Program-made: the position numbers and the translations under genes | Notes under the pieces: generated by a model | Told to the model about the DNA's origin: nothing | The model's database searches: none | What the model saw: the letters and a program-made list of their open reading frames with translations, nothing else | Assembly: GCA_900539185.1 (NCBI GenBank) | Contig: UQBG01000003.1 | Span: forward strand, 62,001 to 126,000 | Reading direction: 5' to 3' | Origin: an uncultured Clostridium sp. | GTDB taxonomy: Bacteria; Bacillota; Clostridia; Lachnospirales; Lachnospiraceae | Length of the DNA stretch: 64,000 nucleotides | Shown here: piece after piece, positions 26,973 to 36,123 of the stretch | Layout: each line of letters begins with the position of its first letter | How positions within the stretch are numbered: position 1 is the first letter of the stretch

Positions 26973-29069
26973 TTAACTCCTCCAGTATATCTGTATCTGA
27001 TCCCCATTCTTTAATTCATCAAAATGCTCTGCAGGTTGTCCATTCAACAACATAACCAGTTCGGTTCCCTGCACCTTAGATGTATCAAACTGCATTGCAT
27101 CAAAAATCTCAACAAAAACATAACGATTCTTTCCTGTCAATGTATAACTCTTTCCGTTTGCATTGACTAAGATCGTCTTCTCCTCTTTATCCCCGGCTAC
27201 GGTCGTAATACCCTCTGACGCTGCAGTAGCCACCGGCCGCGAAGTCTCTATCGGTGTCTCTGCCTCTTTGGTCTTCTTTTCTGCCCGATCTTCCTCTGTC
27301 GCTTCCTCCAGATCCTGATACCGGACCTCCTGTGACCATGCCACCTTGAAGTTCTCATATATCTTAGTATCAGCATCTGCCAATTCATTGTTTACGGTGA
27401 TCTTTCCCTCCGGTCGAATATCCATGAAAGTCAATAGCTGATCCAATGTATAATAATTCAGGATCTGAATCTCATCATTTTCCCGGATCTGATAAAACTC
27501 AGACTCCAGATGTCCGTTTACACTGGCAAACTTCGGACACTGTACCGGAATATCGTTTACATAAAATTCAATTGTATTTGTAAACTCCGGTATCTGCTTT
27601 AAGGTCAGCTCTGCATCCTCTCCACTGGTCGATTCCCGGATTCGGATTTGATCATTGGCTTCGATCGGTGCGTTGATCGAAGCATCATGTCCGTTCACTG
27701 ATATAACCGCCGCTTCTCCCTGATGTCCTCGCAGAAAACGGCTCTTGCCATTCACTGTATAATGCAGATCCTTTCCCCGTTTCGGGAATATCGCATCGTT
27801 TCGCAGTCCAAGCTGCATAGCTGCATCAAATACCGTCAGCTTATCATTATTATACAGCTTAATCCGTTCTTCATTTATTAACACAAATATAAAATTGTTC
27901 TTCTGATCATAATAGTTCAGGCAGATACCGATCGGTGTCACCAACAGTGGATCCTTCTTTACATCCGGCACATGCATATAGATATTCCGCATGACCTCTT
28001 CTCCTCTTAACGCTACCCGTTCTTCCGGCAGGCCCAGTTGTTTTGCCAATGCCTGTGTAAAGCCCGGAAGCTTTCCGCCTCCGCCCACTACAAATACAGC
28101 ACTGACGGTTTTTCCACCGTTCAGTTCAATGATCTTATCCGCAACACTCCCGGTGATATCCTGAACCACATCCGCCACCAGTGTATATACCTGATCCGGC
28201 GTCACTTTATGTGATAATCCCATAATATCCTTATAGGTCATCGTCTTTCGCTTCGGCGAGATCATCTTGATCTTTTCAGCCGTATTAAAGTCTACCAGAT
28301 ATTCCCGCACGATACGCTCTGTGATCTCATCTCCGGCAGATGGTATCATACCATAACCGATGATACTGCCATCCTTTGTCACACAGATATCAGAGGTTCC
28401 GGCGCCGACATCAACCAGACAGATATTTAACAGCCGATAGTTCTGCGGAATCGCCACATTCATTGCCGCAATTGGCTCCAATGTCAGATTTGATACCGTC
28501 AGCCCTGCCTGTTCCACTGCCGCATACAGACCGTCTACGACCTCCTCCGGCAGGAACGTAGCCAGTACATCTCCACTGATTGTCCTTGCCTTATGTCCTT
28601 CCAGATTCGTGATCTCATAGCCATTCAGGTAATATTTGATTACCGTGTACCCTACACAGTAATACTTTTCTTCTGTTCCCAGTTCTTCTACGATTTGCTC
28701 ATGTGCCTTCTCCACACCCATCATCTCCAGGGAGTGAATGTATTCCAGATTCACTACGGTTGGCTCATGGAATTCATACTCACCGACGCCCACTGCCGTC
28801 TTCAGCACACGCCCCGCAGCAGCGATGCACACCTCGGTTAACGGACGCTCCAGCTGTAGCTCCAGCTCTGACTTCACATAGCGGATCTCTTCCGCTACGG
28901 TAGCAATGTCATGAATCTGCCCGTCCAACATCGCCCTGGTATCATGCAGCTTTACACACTGCGCCACCACATGAAATCCTTCTATATCCTGATATCCTAC
29001 AGTGCCCACGATGCTTCTGGTCCCGATATCCAGTCCGAATACCAGAGGCTGTGGATATTTTGATAACAT
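26973..29069 (-). CDS. Large FtsA/PilM-like actin-fold ATPase
   Basis: A 698-residue cytosolic protein. The N-terminal half has an actin-like ATPase fold with an SHS2-type insert: FGLDIGTRSIVGTVGY, LVDVGAGTSDICV and VVGGGGKLPGFTQAL. The C-terminal half is unusual: it has three segments with a shared xNGxx..DxIxI pattern resembling beta-grasp repeats. Clostridia often carry this as a second FtsA-like protein; the role (cell division or envelope assembly) is unproven. The ATG at 29067-29069 with GGGAGG upstream is preferred over an in-frame GTG at 29087. Confidence 0.82.
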   Translation of the reverse strand: MLSKYPQPLVFGLDIGTRSIVGTVGYQDIEGFHVVAQCVKLHDTRAMLDGQIHDIATVAEEIRYVKSELELQLERPLTEVCIAAAGRVLKTAVGVGEYEFHEPTVVNLEYIHSLEMMGVEKAHEQIVEELGTEEKYYCVGYTVIKYYLNGYEITNLEGHKARTISGDVLATFLPEEVVDGLYAAVEQAGLTVSNLTLEPIAAMNVAIPQNYRLLNICLVDVGAGTSDICVTKDGSIIGYGMIPSAGDEITERIVREYLVDFNTAEKIKMISPKRKTMTYKDIMGLSHKVTPDQVYTLVADVVQDITGSVADKIIELNGGKTVSAVFVVGGGGKLPGFTQALAKQLGLPEERVALRGEEVMRNIYMHVPDVKKDPLLVTPIGICLNYYDQKNNFIFVLINEERIKLYNNDKLTVFDAAMQLGLRNDAIFPKRGKDLHYTVNGKSRFLRGHQGEAAVISVNGHDASINAPIEANDQIRIRESTSGEDAELTLKQIPEFTNTIEFYVNDIPVQCPKFASVNGHLESEFYQIRENDEIQILNYYTLDQLLTFMDIRPEGKITVNNELADADTKIYENFKVAWSQEVRYQDLEEATEEDRAEKKTKEAETPIETSRPVATAASEGITTVAGDKEEKTILVNANGKSYTLTGKNRYVFVEIFDAMQFDTSKVQGTELVMLLNGQPAEHFDELKNGDQIQIYWRS

Positions 29070-29117
29070 TCCTGCATGTCCTCCCACATCGTATACTTTT
29101 ATTATTTTAACACAGAA

Positions 29118-29711
29118 TTACAGGTTCTTCAATAAATGTGTAATCTGTTCACGGGTTTCAGTCAGATCACCGTTATTCTCGATCACAGCATCACAATTAC
29201 CCCGATAAAAGGCTTCGGATGACTGTTGTCTCATAACCGCCTCACACTTTTTCCGGCTATATCCCCGGCTATTCATCAGCCGCCGGATCCGCACCTCCTG
29301 TGATGTATAAACATACCACATTTCATCACAGATCTCCTTATAACCGTCCTCAATCAGAAGTGCAGCCTCGATCACCAATAGTTTTATCCGCCCCTGCCGG
29401 CGTTCCTGTTCGATCACAGACAGGATATCATGCTTTACCTCCGGATGAACGATTCCATTCAGTTCTTCCAGTTGTACAGGATCCGAAAATACAGTCTCTG
29501 CCATCTTCTTCCGATCAATGGTTCCATCCGGTGCCAGTATCCTGTCCGTAAAATGACTTACAATCTTTTGATACGCAGACTGCCCCGGTTCCATCAACCG
29601 ATGTGCGATCCGATCGGCTTCCAATATATACGCTTCATGTTCTTCCCGTAAAATATTCAGTATTGTACTCTTGCCGGCACCGATCCCGCCGGTGATTCCG
29701 ATTATCTTCAT
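29118..29711 (-). CDS. coaE: Dephospho-CoA kinase
   Basis: Last enzyme of coenzyme A synthesis, phosphorylating dephospho-CoA. P-loop GITGGIGAGKSTI (5-17), then EADRIAHRLMEPGQ and the LVIEAALLIEDGY segment. 197 residues is the normal size. It follows polA with a 25-base gap, a very common Firmicute pairing. Confidence 0.97.
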   Translation of the reverse strand: MKIIGITGGIGAGKSTILNILREEHEAYILEADRIAHRLMEPGQSAYQKIVSHFTDRILAPDGTIDRKKMAETVFSDPVQLEELNGIVHPEVKHDILSVIEQERRQGRIKLLVIEAALLIEDGYKEICDEMWYVYTSQEVRIRRLMNSRGYSRKKCEAVMRQQSSEAFYRGNCDAVIENNGDLTETREQITHLLKNL

Positions 29712-29736
29712 ATCTGTATCCTTTGTATATTCTCAG

Positions 29737-32370
29737 TTATTTTGCATCATACCAGTTATCTGCCACATGGATATCAATATCCAGTGGTACCCGGAGATCT
29801 GCCGCCTGTTCCATTTCTTCATGAAGAATCCGTGTCACAGTCTCCACTTCTGACTCCTTTGTTTCCACCAGCAGTTCATCATGGATCTGAAGAATCAGCC
29901 GGGATTCCAGTCCTTCTGTCTGCAGCCGTCGCCGCACCTGATTCATGGCGATCTTAATAATATCTGCCGCACTTCCCTGAATCGGAGAATTCATAGCGAT
30001 TCGTTCCCCGAAGTTTCTCTGCATAAAGTTCCCGGATGCAATCTCCGGTACCGGGCGGATTCGATGATACATCGTCTCTACCACTCCCGTATTCTTTGCC
30101 TGTTCGACCTGATGTTCCAGATACTCCCGAATCCGCGGATAAGTTTCAAAGTAACGATCAATATACTCTCCCGCTTCCTTCCGCGAAATATTCAGATCCT
30201 GACTTAGCCCATAAGCACTGATTCCATATACGATACCGAAATTTACCGCCTTTGCATTTCTCCGCTGTAACGGTGTGACCTGATCAACCGGCACATCAAA
30301 TACCTCTGCGGCAGTGCTCGCATGGATATCCCGGTTTTTCCGGAATGCCTCGATCAATACCGGATCCTGAGACAGGTGTGCCAACACCCGCAGTTCGATC
30401 TGTGAATAATCCGCATCCACAAATACATAGCCATCCTTTGGAATAAACACCTTGCGGATCATGCGTCCCAGCGGCATACGAATCGGTATATTCTGCAGAT
30501 TCGGCTCAGTACTGCTGATTCTTCCTGTCGCTGTTATCGTCTGATGGAACCGGCCATGAATTCTCTGATCCGGCTGTATATAGGCAGCCAGCCCATCTGC
30601 ATACGTGGACTTTAACTTTGTTAACTGTCGATACTCCAGAATCATCGGTACGATTGGATGATCCTGTTTGATTTTTTCCAAAACCTCCACATTTGTAGAA
30701 TATCCGGTCTTTGTCTTCTTACCACCCTGCAGCCCCATATGTTCAAACAGAACCTCTCCCAGCTGCTTTGGCGACTGGATATTAAATTCTTCTCCGGCTT
30801 CTGCATGAATGGCATGTTCTAACTCCTGAATCCGCTCATTCAAGCGGTTTCCGTATTCTTCCAGCGCATCCCGCCGCACACGGATCCCATAATACTCCAT
30901 ATCATAGAGGGAGTAGATTGTCGGGCACTCAATATTCCGATACAGTTCCAACATATTTTTCGATTGCAGCATAGACTCTATCTTCTGTCCGGCCGCATAG
31001 ATGACACAGACCTTCATTGCCAGATACTTCTGCACTGCCGGATCTTCCACCGACATCGCTGTAATATCCAGCTTTCCCAGCAGTTCACTCCGAGACGGAA
31101 CCGTTACCCCCAGTACATCCCGTGCCACATCGTCATAGTAGTAGGTATCCTTCAGTGGATTCAGCAGATAGCATGCAACTGCCAGATCCAGAACCGGTAC
31201 CTCCTGATAAACTGCACCAAATGCGTGTAACTGTCCTTTCCAGCCAAGTGTCAGTATCTTTCGCGGCTGTATTAGCAGCTTTTTCACATGCTCCAGTAAA
31301 TACTCCTCCGTCACAAAGTTCTCGACCGGGATCCAGATTCCTTTTCCGGTCTCTTGTGCCAGAAGAACCCCCAGCATATTCTGTTCTTCAACCACACATT
31401 CAACGGCGATCGGATCCGCATTTTCCGCCTGAGCAAAATATGCTTCTACTTCCGCAAAATCATGCAGTGCCTGAAGGTCTGCCTGAAACTGATTCGTCTG
31501 CATAGGCTGTGAAAAACGATTCAGAATGCTCTTAAGTTCCAGCTTTTTAAACAGCTCATAGGACTCCTCGTTAAAAAGCTCCCCGATCTTCATATCATCC
31601 AGATGTACTTCCAGTGGGCAGTCCAGGCAAATCGTTGCCAGTTCCTTGCTGAGCAAGGCCTGATCATAGTAAGCTCTTAGATTCTCTTTGGCACGATTCG
31701 GCTTGATTTCCTCAATATGCTCATACGCATTTTCAATGGAATGAAACTCGGTTATAATCTTAGCGGCGGTTTTCTCTCCGATCCCCGGAACTCCGGGGAT
31801 ATTATCGGAAGTATCCCCCATCAATCCCTTCAGATCAATGAATTCCACCGGCGTCACCTGATATCGTTCCTGTACATCCGCCGCATAATAGTTCTCGATC
31901 GTCGTACCGGATGCCTTCGTCTTCGGAATCCGGACTAAGATATCGTCCGTTGCCAGCTGAAGCAGATCTCTGTCACCGGAAAGAATCGTCACCTGACATC
32001 CTTCTGCTTTTCCGATTCTCGAAAGAGTACCTATAATATCATCTGCCTCTAATCCACCCTGTTCCACAGTCCGGATCTGCATAGCATGCAGAACCTCCTT
32101 CATAACCGGCACCTGCTGTCGCAGTTCCTCCTGCATCGGTTTCCGGGTTCCCTTATAGGCCTCATATCTCAGATGTCGAAATGTCGGCTGATGCACATCA
32201 AACGCCACACATAAATGTGTCGGCTGTTCTTCCTCCATTACTTTAAATAAAATATTTAAAAATCCAAGAATTGCATTCGTATGAAGTCCCTGCGAATTTG
32301 AGAGATCCGGCAGGCCATAGAATGCCCGATTCAAAATACTATGTCCATCGATCAGCAGTAGTTTATTCAC
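29737..32370 (-). CDS. polA: DNA polymerase I
   Basis: Repair and Okazaki-fragment polymerase, 877 residues. The N-terminal 5'-3' exonuclease (LLLIDGHSILNRAFYGLP, LKGLMGDTSDNIPGVPGIGEKTA) is complete. The middle 3'-5' exonuclease-like domain lacks the first DxE metal site (AVECVVEEQNM in its place), so proofreading is probably lost, as in Bacillus Pol I. Polymerase motifs are VDADYSQIELRVLAH, RRNAKAVNFGIVYG and QIHDELLVE. Its start overlaps the upstream zinc-finger gene by 8 bases. Confidence 0.97.
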   Translation of the reverse strand: MNKLLLIDGHSILNRAFYGLPDLSNSQGLHTNAILGFLNILFKVMEEEQPTHLCVAFDVHQPTFRHLRYEAYKGTRKPMQEELRQQVPVMKEVLHAMQIRTVEQGGLEADDIIGTLSRIGKAEGCQVTILSGDRDLLQLATDDILVRIPKTKASGTTIENYYAADVQERYQVTPVEFIDLKGLMGDTSDNIPGVPGIGEKTAAKIITEFHSIENAYEHIEEIKPNRAKENLRAYYDQALLSKELATICLDCPLEVHLDDMKIGELFNEESYELFKKLELKSILNRFSQPMQTNQFQADLQALHDFAEVEAYFAQAENADPIAVECVVEEQNMLGVLLAQETGKGIWIPVENFVTEEYLLEHVKKLLIQPRKILTLGWKGQLHAFGAVYQEVPVLDLAVACYLLNPLKDTYYYDDVARDVLGVTVPSRSELLGKLDITAMSVEDPAVQKYLAMKVCVIYAAGQKIESMLQSKNMLELYRNIECPTIYSLYDMEYYGIRVRRDALEEYGNRLNERIQELEHAIHAEAGEEFNIQSPKQLGEVLFEHMGLQGGKKTKTGYSTNVEVLEKIKQDHPIVPMILEYRQLTKLKSTYADGLAAYIQPDQRIHGRFHQTITATGRISSTEPNLQNIPIRMPLGRMIRKVFIPKDGYVFVDADYSQIELRVLAHLSQDPVLIEAFRKNRDIHASTAAEVFDVPVDQVTPLQRRNAKAVNFGIVYGISAYGLSQDLNISRKEAGEYIDRYFETYPRIREYLEHQVEQAKNTGVVETMYHRIRPVPEIASGNFMQRNFGERIAMNSPIQGSAADIIKIAMNQVRRRLQTEGLESRLILQIHDELLVETKESEVETVTRILHEEMEQAADLRVPLDIDIHVADNWYDAK

Positions 32371-32935
32371 TGTCTTCTGCTCCTTCCTGCTCCGGGTTCA
32401 TCTGTCCCTGATTGTTTGTTTCAAGATATGTCCGCAGACGCTCATAGTATCGAACGCCATCGGTTGGTTCGTCCGGATTCAGATAATCACTCAAGTGAAA
32501 CTCCTGATAGTCCTCTGGATGAAACAGGGCGGAACCGAATGCATCATAGTAATAATACTCTGACTGACTGGCCTTGATTGCTTCCTGCTCCTTCTGATAC
32601 GTTGCAGCCCGGTAACTCTCATACCCCAAAAATGTAAACACCAGAACTGTCGCAGCAATGACCGCAACCGAAGATCGCGTAATCTTCCGGCGATTGCTGA
32701 TATGCTTATACTGTGCATTCAGTTTTTCTTCCATCTGTGTCTTGAAATCTGTCGTCAACACCTTATCTTCATCCAACTGCTTCATTCCTACCAGAAGAGT
32801 ATAGTAGATTTCCAACTCCTCTGCACAGTTATCACAGCTCCTTATGTGACGAATGAATTCCAGTTCTTCATCATCCGACAATTTATCCTCGATAAACGCA
32901 ACGATCTTTGATTGTGCTTCCAGACAATTCATCAT
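32363..32935 (-). CDS. Membrane zinc-finger (zf-HC2, anti-sigma-like) protein
   Basis: 190 residues. The N-terminus has the HxxxCxxC zinc motif (H30, C34, C37) preceded by C4, as in ZAS-type anti-sigma factors. A single membrane segment lies near 89-105 and an 85-residue, Tyr- and acidic-rich outer region follows. No sigma factor gene is adjacent. The gene directly upstream encodes a PrsW-like protease, the type that cleaves anti-sigma factors in Bacillus, so it may be the substrate. Overlap with polA is 8 bases. Confidence 0.78.
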   Translation of the reverse strand: MMNCLEAQSKIVAFIEDKLSDDEELEFIRHIRSCDNCAEELEIYYTLLVGMKQLDEDKVLTTDFKTQMEEKLNAQYKHISNRRKITRSSVAVIAATVLVFTFLGYESYRAATYQKEQEAIKASQSEYYYYDAFGSALFHPEDYQEFHLSDYLNPDEPTDGVRYYERLRTYLETNNQGQMNPEQEGAEDSE

Positions 32936-32984
32936 CTATCACCAGTTTCCTCTATTCTGCAGGGTATCTGCATCCCTGATCTTT

Positions 32985-34202
32985 TCACTGTCTTACAGTA
33001 TTATAGTAAAACCGTACCATTAAAAGCTTTCGATTCTCTTGCATATTGATCCGAATCGAACGCCATTCATTCGGACTGCCCAGATAATAGATATCGCTCA
33101 ACTGGCTGCAGCCATCAAACAAATGATTTCCCAGAAACCGTACATGCGGAATCAGGAATCGATTCATATTATAACAATACTCAAATGCAAAGTTTCCGAT
33201 GCTTTGCAGCTGATTCGGCATAATAACCTCTCTCAGATATGGGCAGTTGAAAAATGCGGTATCTTCTATAATCCGCAGATTCGGCGGCAGTTTCACATTT
33301 ACAATATTGGTATATGCAAATGCAGAACGTGCAATGATCCGAACCGGAAAGTTCTCAATCGTATTCGGAATCACCAAAAGTCTACTTGTAAACGGACGGG
33401 TCAGTCCTAATATAACGATCTCCCGCTGATCGGTAATCGCATACCGCAGCCAGCCATCCTTTGTTACCTTTACCTTCAGCTTTCCTGTTATATTATGGTT
33501 GTGCTTTGAAAAATAAATACACATGGTAATGGTAAATGCATACATTGCTACCACAAAGGTAAAGAATACAATCATTGTCAATACATTGCCAAAATCACAG
33601 CAGAAATCATAAAAGCCATGGATCAGCATCGGAACAACCAGGCTCAATCCGATAAACAAAAAGCACTTTCCAACCTTATGCCGGAACATCGCTTCCTTCG
33701 CCTTGCCATAGAAGTACCCCATAAAGATTGCAACTCCCGCATGCAACGGAACTGCCAGAAAGGCTCTTCCGATACCGGTTCCCACGCCGGCCAGAAAACC
33801 CATCTCGAACTTGCTGGAAAAAACATACATCAGATTTTCAAACAAGGCAAATCCCAAAGAAGAGGATACCGCATAGATAACGCCGTCATATACATAATCA
33901 AAATGCCTATTTTTCCATGTAATACTAAACATAAACAGGAACTTAAACAGTTCCTCTGCCACAGCAACCACAAAAAAATACAAAAAGAAATTATAAATAA
34001 CAGAGTCCTGCCTGAACAGGATCTGCAACACAAACTCTCCGATCCACTCACAGATCACCGCCGGTATAATACTCAAAACACCCATTCCCAACAGGGCAAA
34101 TACCAGGCCTACCGGTTCTTTTTCAATCTTATCTCCAAAATATATCAATATCAGCAGTACAACCACCGGCACAATAGCCAGTATAAATAAAAATAAATCC
34201 AT
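32985..34202 (-). CDS. PrsW-like intramembrane metalloprotease with leucine-rich repeats
   Basis: 405-residue membrane protein. About eight hydrophobic segments lie in the first 250 residues, with the PrsW motifs AVAEELFKF (E83, E84), FENLMY (E122), PLHAG (H154) and IHGFYDF (H195). The C-terminal 130 residues form BspA-like (LRR_5) repeats: IIARSAFAYTNIVNVKLP, IIEDTAFFNCPYLREVIMP and SIGNFAFEYCYNMNRFLIP. This fusion is not the usual PrsW layout. It is the first gene after the prophage edge and has its own promoter. Confidence 0.85.
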   Translation of the reverse strand: MDLFLFILAIVPVVVLLILIYFGDKIEKEPVGLVFALLGMGVLSIIPAVICEWIGEFVLQILFRQDSVIYNFFLYFFVVAVAEELFKFLFMFSITWKNRHFDYVYDGVIYAVSSSLGFALFENLMYVFSSKFEMGFLAGVGTGIGRAFLAVPLHAGVAIFMGYFYGKAKEAMFRHKVGKCFLFIGLSLVVPMLIHGFYDFCCDFGNVLTMIVFFTFVVAMYAFTITMCIYFSKHNHNITGKLKVKVTKDGWLRYAITDQREIVILGLTRPFTSRLLVIPNTIENFPVRIIARSAFAYTNIVNVKLPPNLRIIEDTAFFNCPYLREVIMPNQLQSIGNFAFEYCYNMNRFLIPHVRFLGNHLFDGCSQLSDIYYLGSPNEWRSIRINMQENRKLLMVRFYYNTVRQ

Positions 34203-34251
34203 GGCAACCCCTCAACCTCCGCTTTTATCCGAAATCATTCATAACAGGTCT

Positions 34252-34280
34252 ATTATATTCGATTTTTGAAGGGATTGCAA
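34252..34280 (-). promoter_or_regulatory. Sigma-A promoter of prsW-like gene
   Basis: TTGCAA (34275-34280) and TATAAT (34252-34257) with a 17-base spacer, about 50 bases before the start. It directly follows a terminator, so this host transcription unit survived the prophage insertion. Confidence 0.8.
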
Positions 34281-34283
34281 GAA

Positions 34284-34327
34284 ACGAAAAAACAACCGGG
34301 AACGTTGATTTTTCAACATTCCCGGTT
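34284..34327 (-). terminator. Strong hairpin terminator at the host-prophage border
   Basis: A 15-bp stem (34313-34327 with 34294-34308, one C-A/G-U step, 4-base loop) followed on the minus strand by a T-rich tract (plus-strand 34281-34293). It ends transcription arriving from the endolysin side. It may be the terminator of the host gene that stood upstream before integration, or the phage late terminator. Confidence 0.85.
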
Positions 34328-34455
34328 TTGAGTTTACTGCCGGCAGCGGGCATTTTCATTTGTGTCCCATTAAAACTGTATATACGAAACACATTGTAAA
34401 ATCAAGCATTTACGACTTATTTATAATTATTCGAATTGCAGTCAGACGCATTCGG

Positions 34456-34474
34456 TTGCTACCTTTTTGCTACC
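34456..34474. repeat. Direct repeat TTGCTACC near prophage end (possible integrase arm sites)
   Basis: TTGCTACC occurs at 34456-34463 and 34467-34474, start points 11 bases apart, about one helical turn. It lies between the endolysin stop and the host terminator. Tyrosine recombinase attachment sites carry short direct arm repeats near phage ends, so this may mark the attachment region. The 34328-34455 stretch between it and the terminator shows no gene; it is AT-rich and is where the core site should lie. Confidence 0.4.
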
Positions 34475-34477
34475 CAA

Positions 34478-35494
34478 TCACTGGACATACATCTGAAACT
34501 TCGTGATCGGATGACCGAATAATCCGGCATAGCCGTCCTGACCACCGGAGGTCTGATTGTTATGCTGCCAGTCAAAGTAATCCTCTTTTCCGTTTGCCTG
34601 CACACGATACCGGGCAGTCGCCCCCTCAATGATAACCTCTATGGCATCAATCTCGGATTTCAGATTGCCCGCATAACCATGTTCAAAATCATTCGTATCA
34701 AATCCACTGACGTATGGCAGCCATTTTCCGGATCGGATATGTGCCCGATATCGTATCACATGCCCCGGCACCTGAATTGCAACTGCCCGGATGCTGTGAT
34801 TCTGCCAGCCGGCATAATCCTCCAGATTCTTAACCACCGGTAACCATCGATCCTCTGTTGTGTAGACCTGATACAGTGCATCACTTGCCGCAGGAACAGT
34901 CGGCTGCACTGTCGCATATTCCTTATAGAACTCACTGATATCAACATTTCCCTGTACACCATCGACCGATCCCGTTGAGGTATACTGCCAGCCGACTTTT
35001 TCGCCCTCGTAGGTACAGACGTCATGATACTGGGCTACCCACTTATCCCACTTTGCAAACCGCGGATCTGTCAATTTATTTGTAAACCAGTACTTGTTCG
35101 CATAGATTCCGACCGGATATCCGGCATCCTGAAGGGCCTTGCAAAAGATCTCCGCCATATCTCCTAACAGCGCCGGACTACATTTTCCGGTTGTATTTTC
35201 ATCCTCCATATCGTAGAAGATAGGAAGATCTAAGGATATCCCCTGAAGCAGACGGATCGCATGTGCTGCCTCTGACTGTGCATGTGCGACCGAATCCGCA
35301 TAGCTGTAGAGATAGGCTCCGATCCTTAAGCCCGCCGCTCTGGCTCTTTCTACATTTATTTTCCAATATTCATCATCCTGTGACGGTATGTCATCGCCAT
35401 ATCCGCAACGAATGATCACTGCACGAATGCCTGCCGCCTTTACCCGATGATAGTCAATCTCCTTCTGATGCTTACTTACGTCGATCACTTTCAT
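34478..35494 (-). CDS. Phage endolysin, GH25 lysozyme
   Basis: Cleaves peptidoglycan glycan strands at lysis. The GH25 domain covers about 1-200: VIDVSKHQKEID at the start, catalytic D95 and E97 in FYDMEDE, and GWQYTSTGSVDG...NVDISEFY at its end. The C-terminal 130 residues contain three copies of a YAG-containing repeat (YAGWQNHSIRAVAIQV, YAGNLKSEIDAIEVII, YAGLFGHPITKFQMYV), resembling ChW-type wall-binding repeats. No signal peptide is seen, so release depends on the holin encoded next upstream. Confidence 0.94.
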   Translation of the reverse strand: MKVIDVSKHQKEIDYHRVKAAGIRAVIIRCGYGDDIPSQDDEYWKINVERARAAGLRIGAYLYSYADSVAHAQSEAAHAIRLLQGISLDLPIFYDMEDENTTGKCSPALLGDMAEIFCKALQDAGYPVGIYANKYWFTNKLTDPRFAKWDKWVAQYHDVCTYEGEKVGWQYTSTGSVDGVQGNVDISEFYKEYATVQPTVPAASDALYQVYTTEDRWLPVVKNLEDYAGWQNHSIRAVAIQVPGHVIRYRAHIRSGKWLPYVSGFDTNDFEHGYAGNLKSEIDAIEVIIEGATARYRVQANGKEDYFDWQHNNQTSGGQDGYAGLFGHPITKFQMYVQ

Positions 35495-35513
35495 ATTATC
35501 ACCTGTTCCTTTC

Positions 35514-35813
35514 CTATTCGCTTTTCCCTAACTGCTTTATCATCTGATTCACGAATGTCGATAGTGCGGCGCACAAAACACCTTGCACGATTGCAGTGAA
35601 TATCGCCATGAGCGTCGCTCCAGAGCTGCCAAACGGCAGTGATACCGCAACAACATATATAGCTGCAAGTACAATGCCTGCTACACATAAGATCAGTGGT
35701 ATCCATTTATCTGAGATAGCTTCTGTCTTCTTGATCCAGATGCCAATGAAGTACAGCACGAATGCTAATACTACCAGCTCCGGTTTCACATAATTCATTA
35801 ATACTTCCATCAT
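35514..35813 (-). CDS. Phage holin, Hol118-like
   Basis: About 99 residues with three hydrophobic segments and a charged tail (NQMIKQLGKSE). The pattern after the first helix, IKKTEAISDKWIPLILCVAGIVL, resembles the A118-type holin family. It lies between the XhlA-like gene and the endolysin. The ATG at 35811-35813 is chosen with AAAGGTG upstream; an in-frame GTG at 35822 overlaps that site. Confidence 0.85.
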   Translation of the reverse strand: MMEVLMNYVKPELVVLAFVLYFIGIWIKKTEAISDKWIPLILCVAGIVLAAIYVVAVSLPFGSSGATLMAIFTAIVQGVLCAALSTFVNQMIKQLGKSE

Positions 35814-35824
35814 TTTATTCACCT

Positions 35825-36085
35825 TTACCCTTTCTTTTCCAAATCATCAATACGATGATTTGCAACTTTGATACGTTCTTCTTGAACTTCTGATCGTTCC
35901 TCTAAGTGATATACTCTTTCTACAACGCTATTGTGCTTATCAACGCGTGCGGAAAGTTGCTCAAGCTTATAGTCGATCAGTGCTATCGTCTTATCATGCT
36001 GACTTCTTACAGCTTTGCTTTGATATAAGTTATTCACCATGCAGACGATAATTGCCACCACTCCTGTGATTATCGCTTCCAGCAT
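35825..36085 (-). CDS. XhlA-like phage membrane protein
   Basis: 86 residues: one N-terminal membrane helix (AIITGVVAIIVCMVNNLY) followed by a coiled coil (about 30-85) full of Glu, Arg and Val heptads. Such proteins sit beside holins in Firmicute phages (XhlA or Bdr-like) and are thought to help lysis or membrane attachment. A good AAAGGAG site precedes the ATG. Confidence 0.7.
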   Translation of the reverse strand: MLEAIITGVVAIIVCMVNNLYQSKAVRSQHDKTIALIDYKLEQLSARVDKHNSVVERVYHLEERSEVQEERIKVANHRIDDLEKKG

Positions 36086-36123
36086 TGTGCACTCTCCTTT
36101 CCATCAATACTATGTGTAAACTC

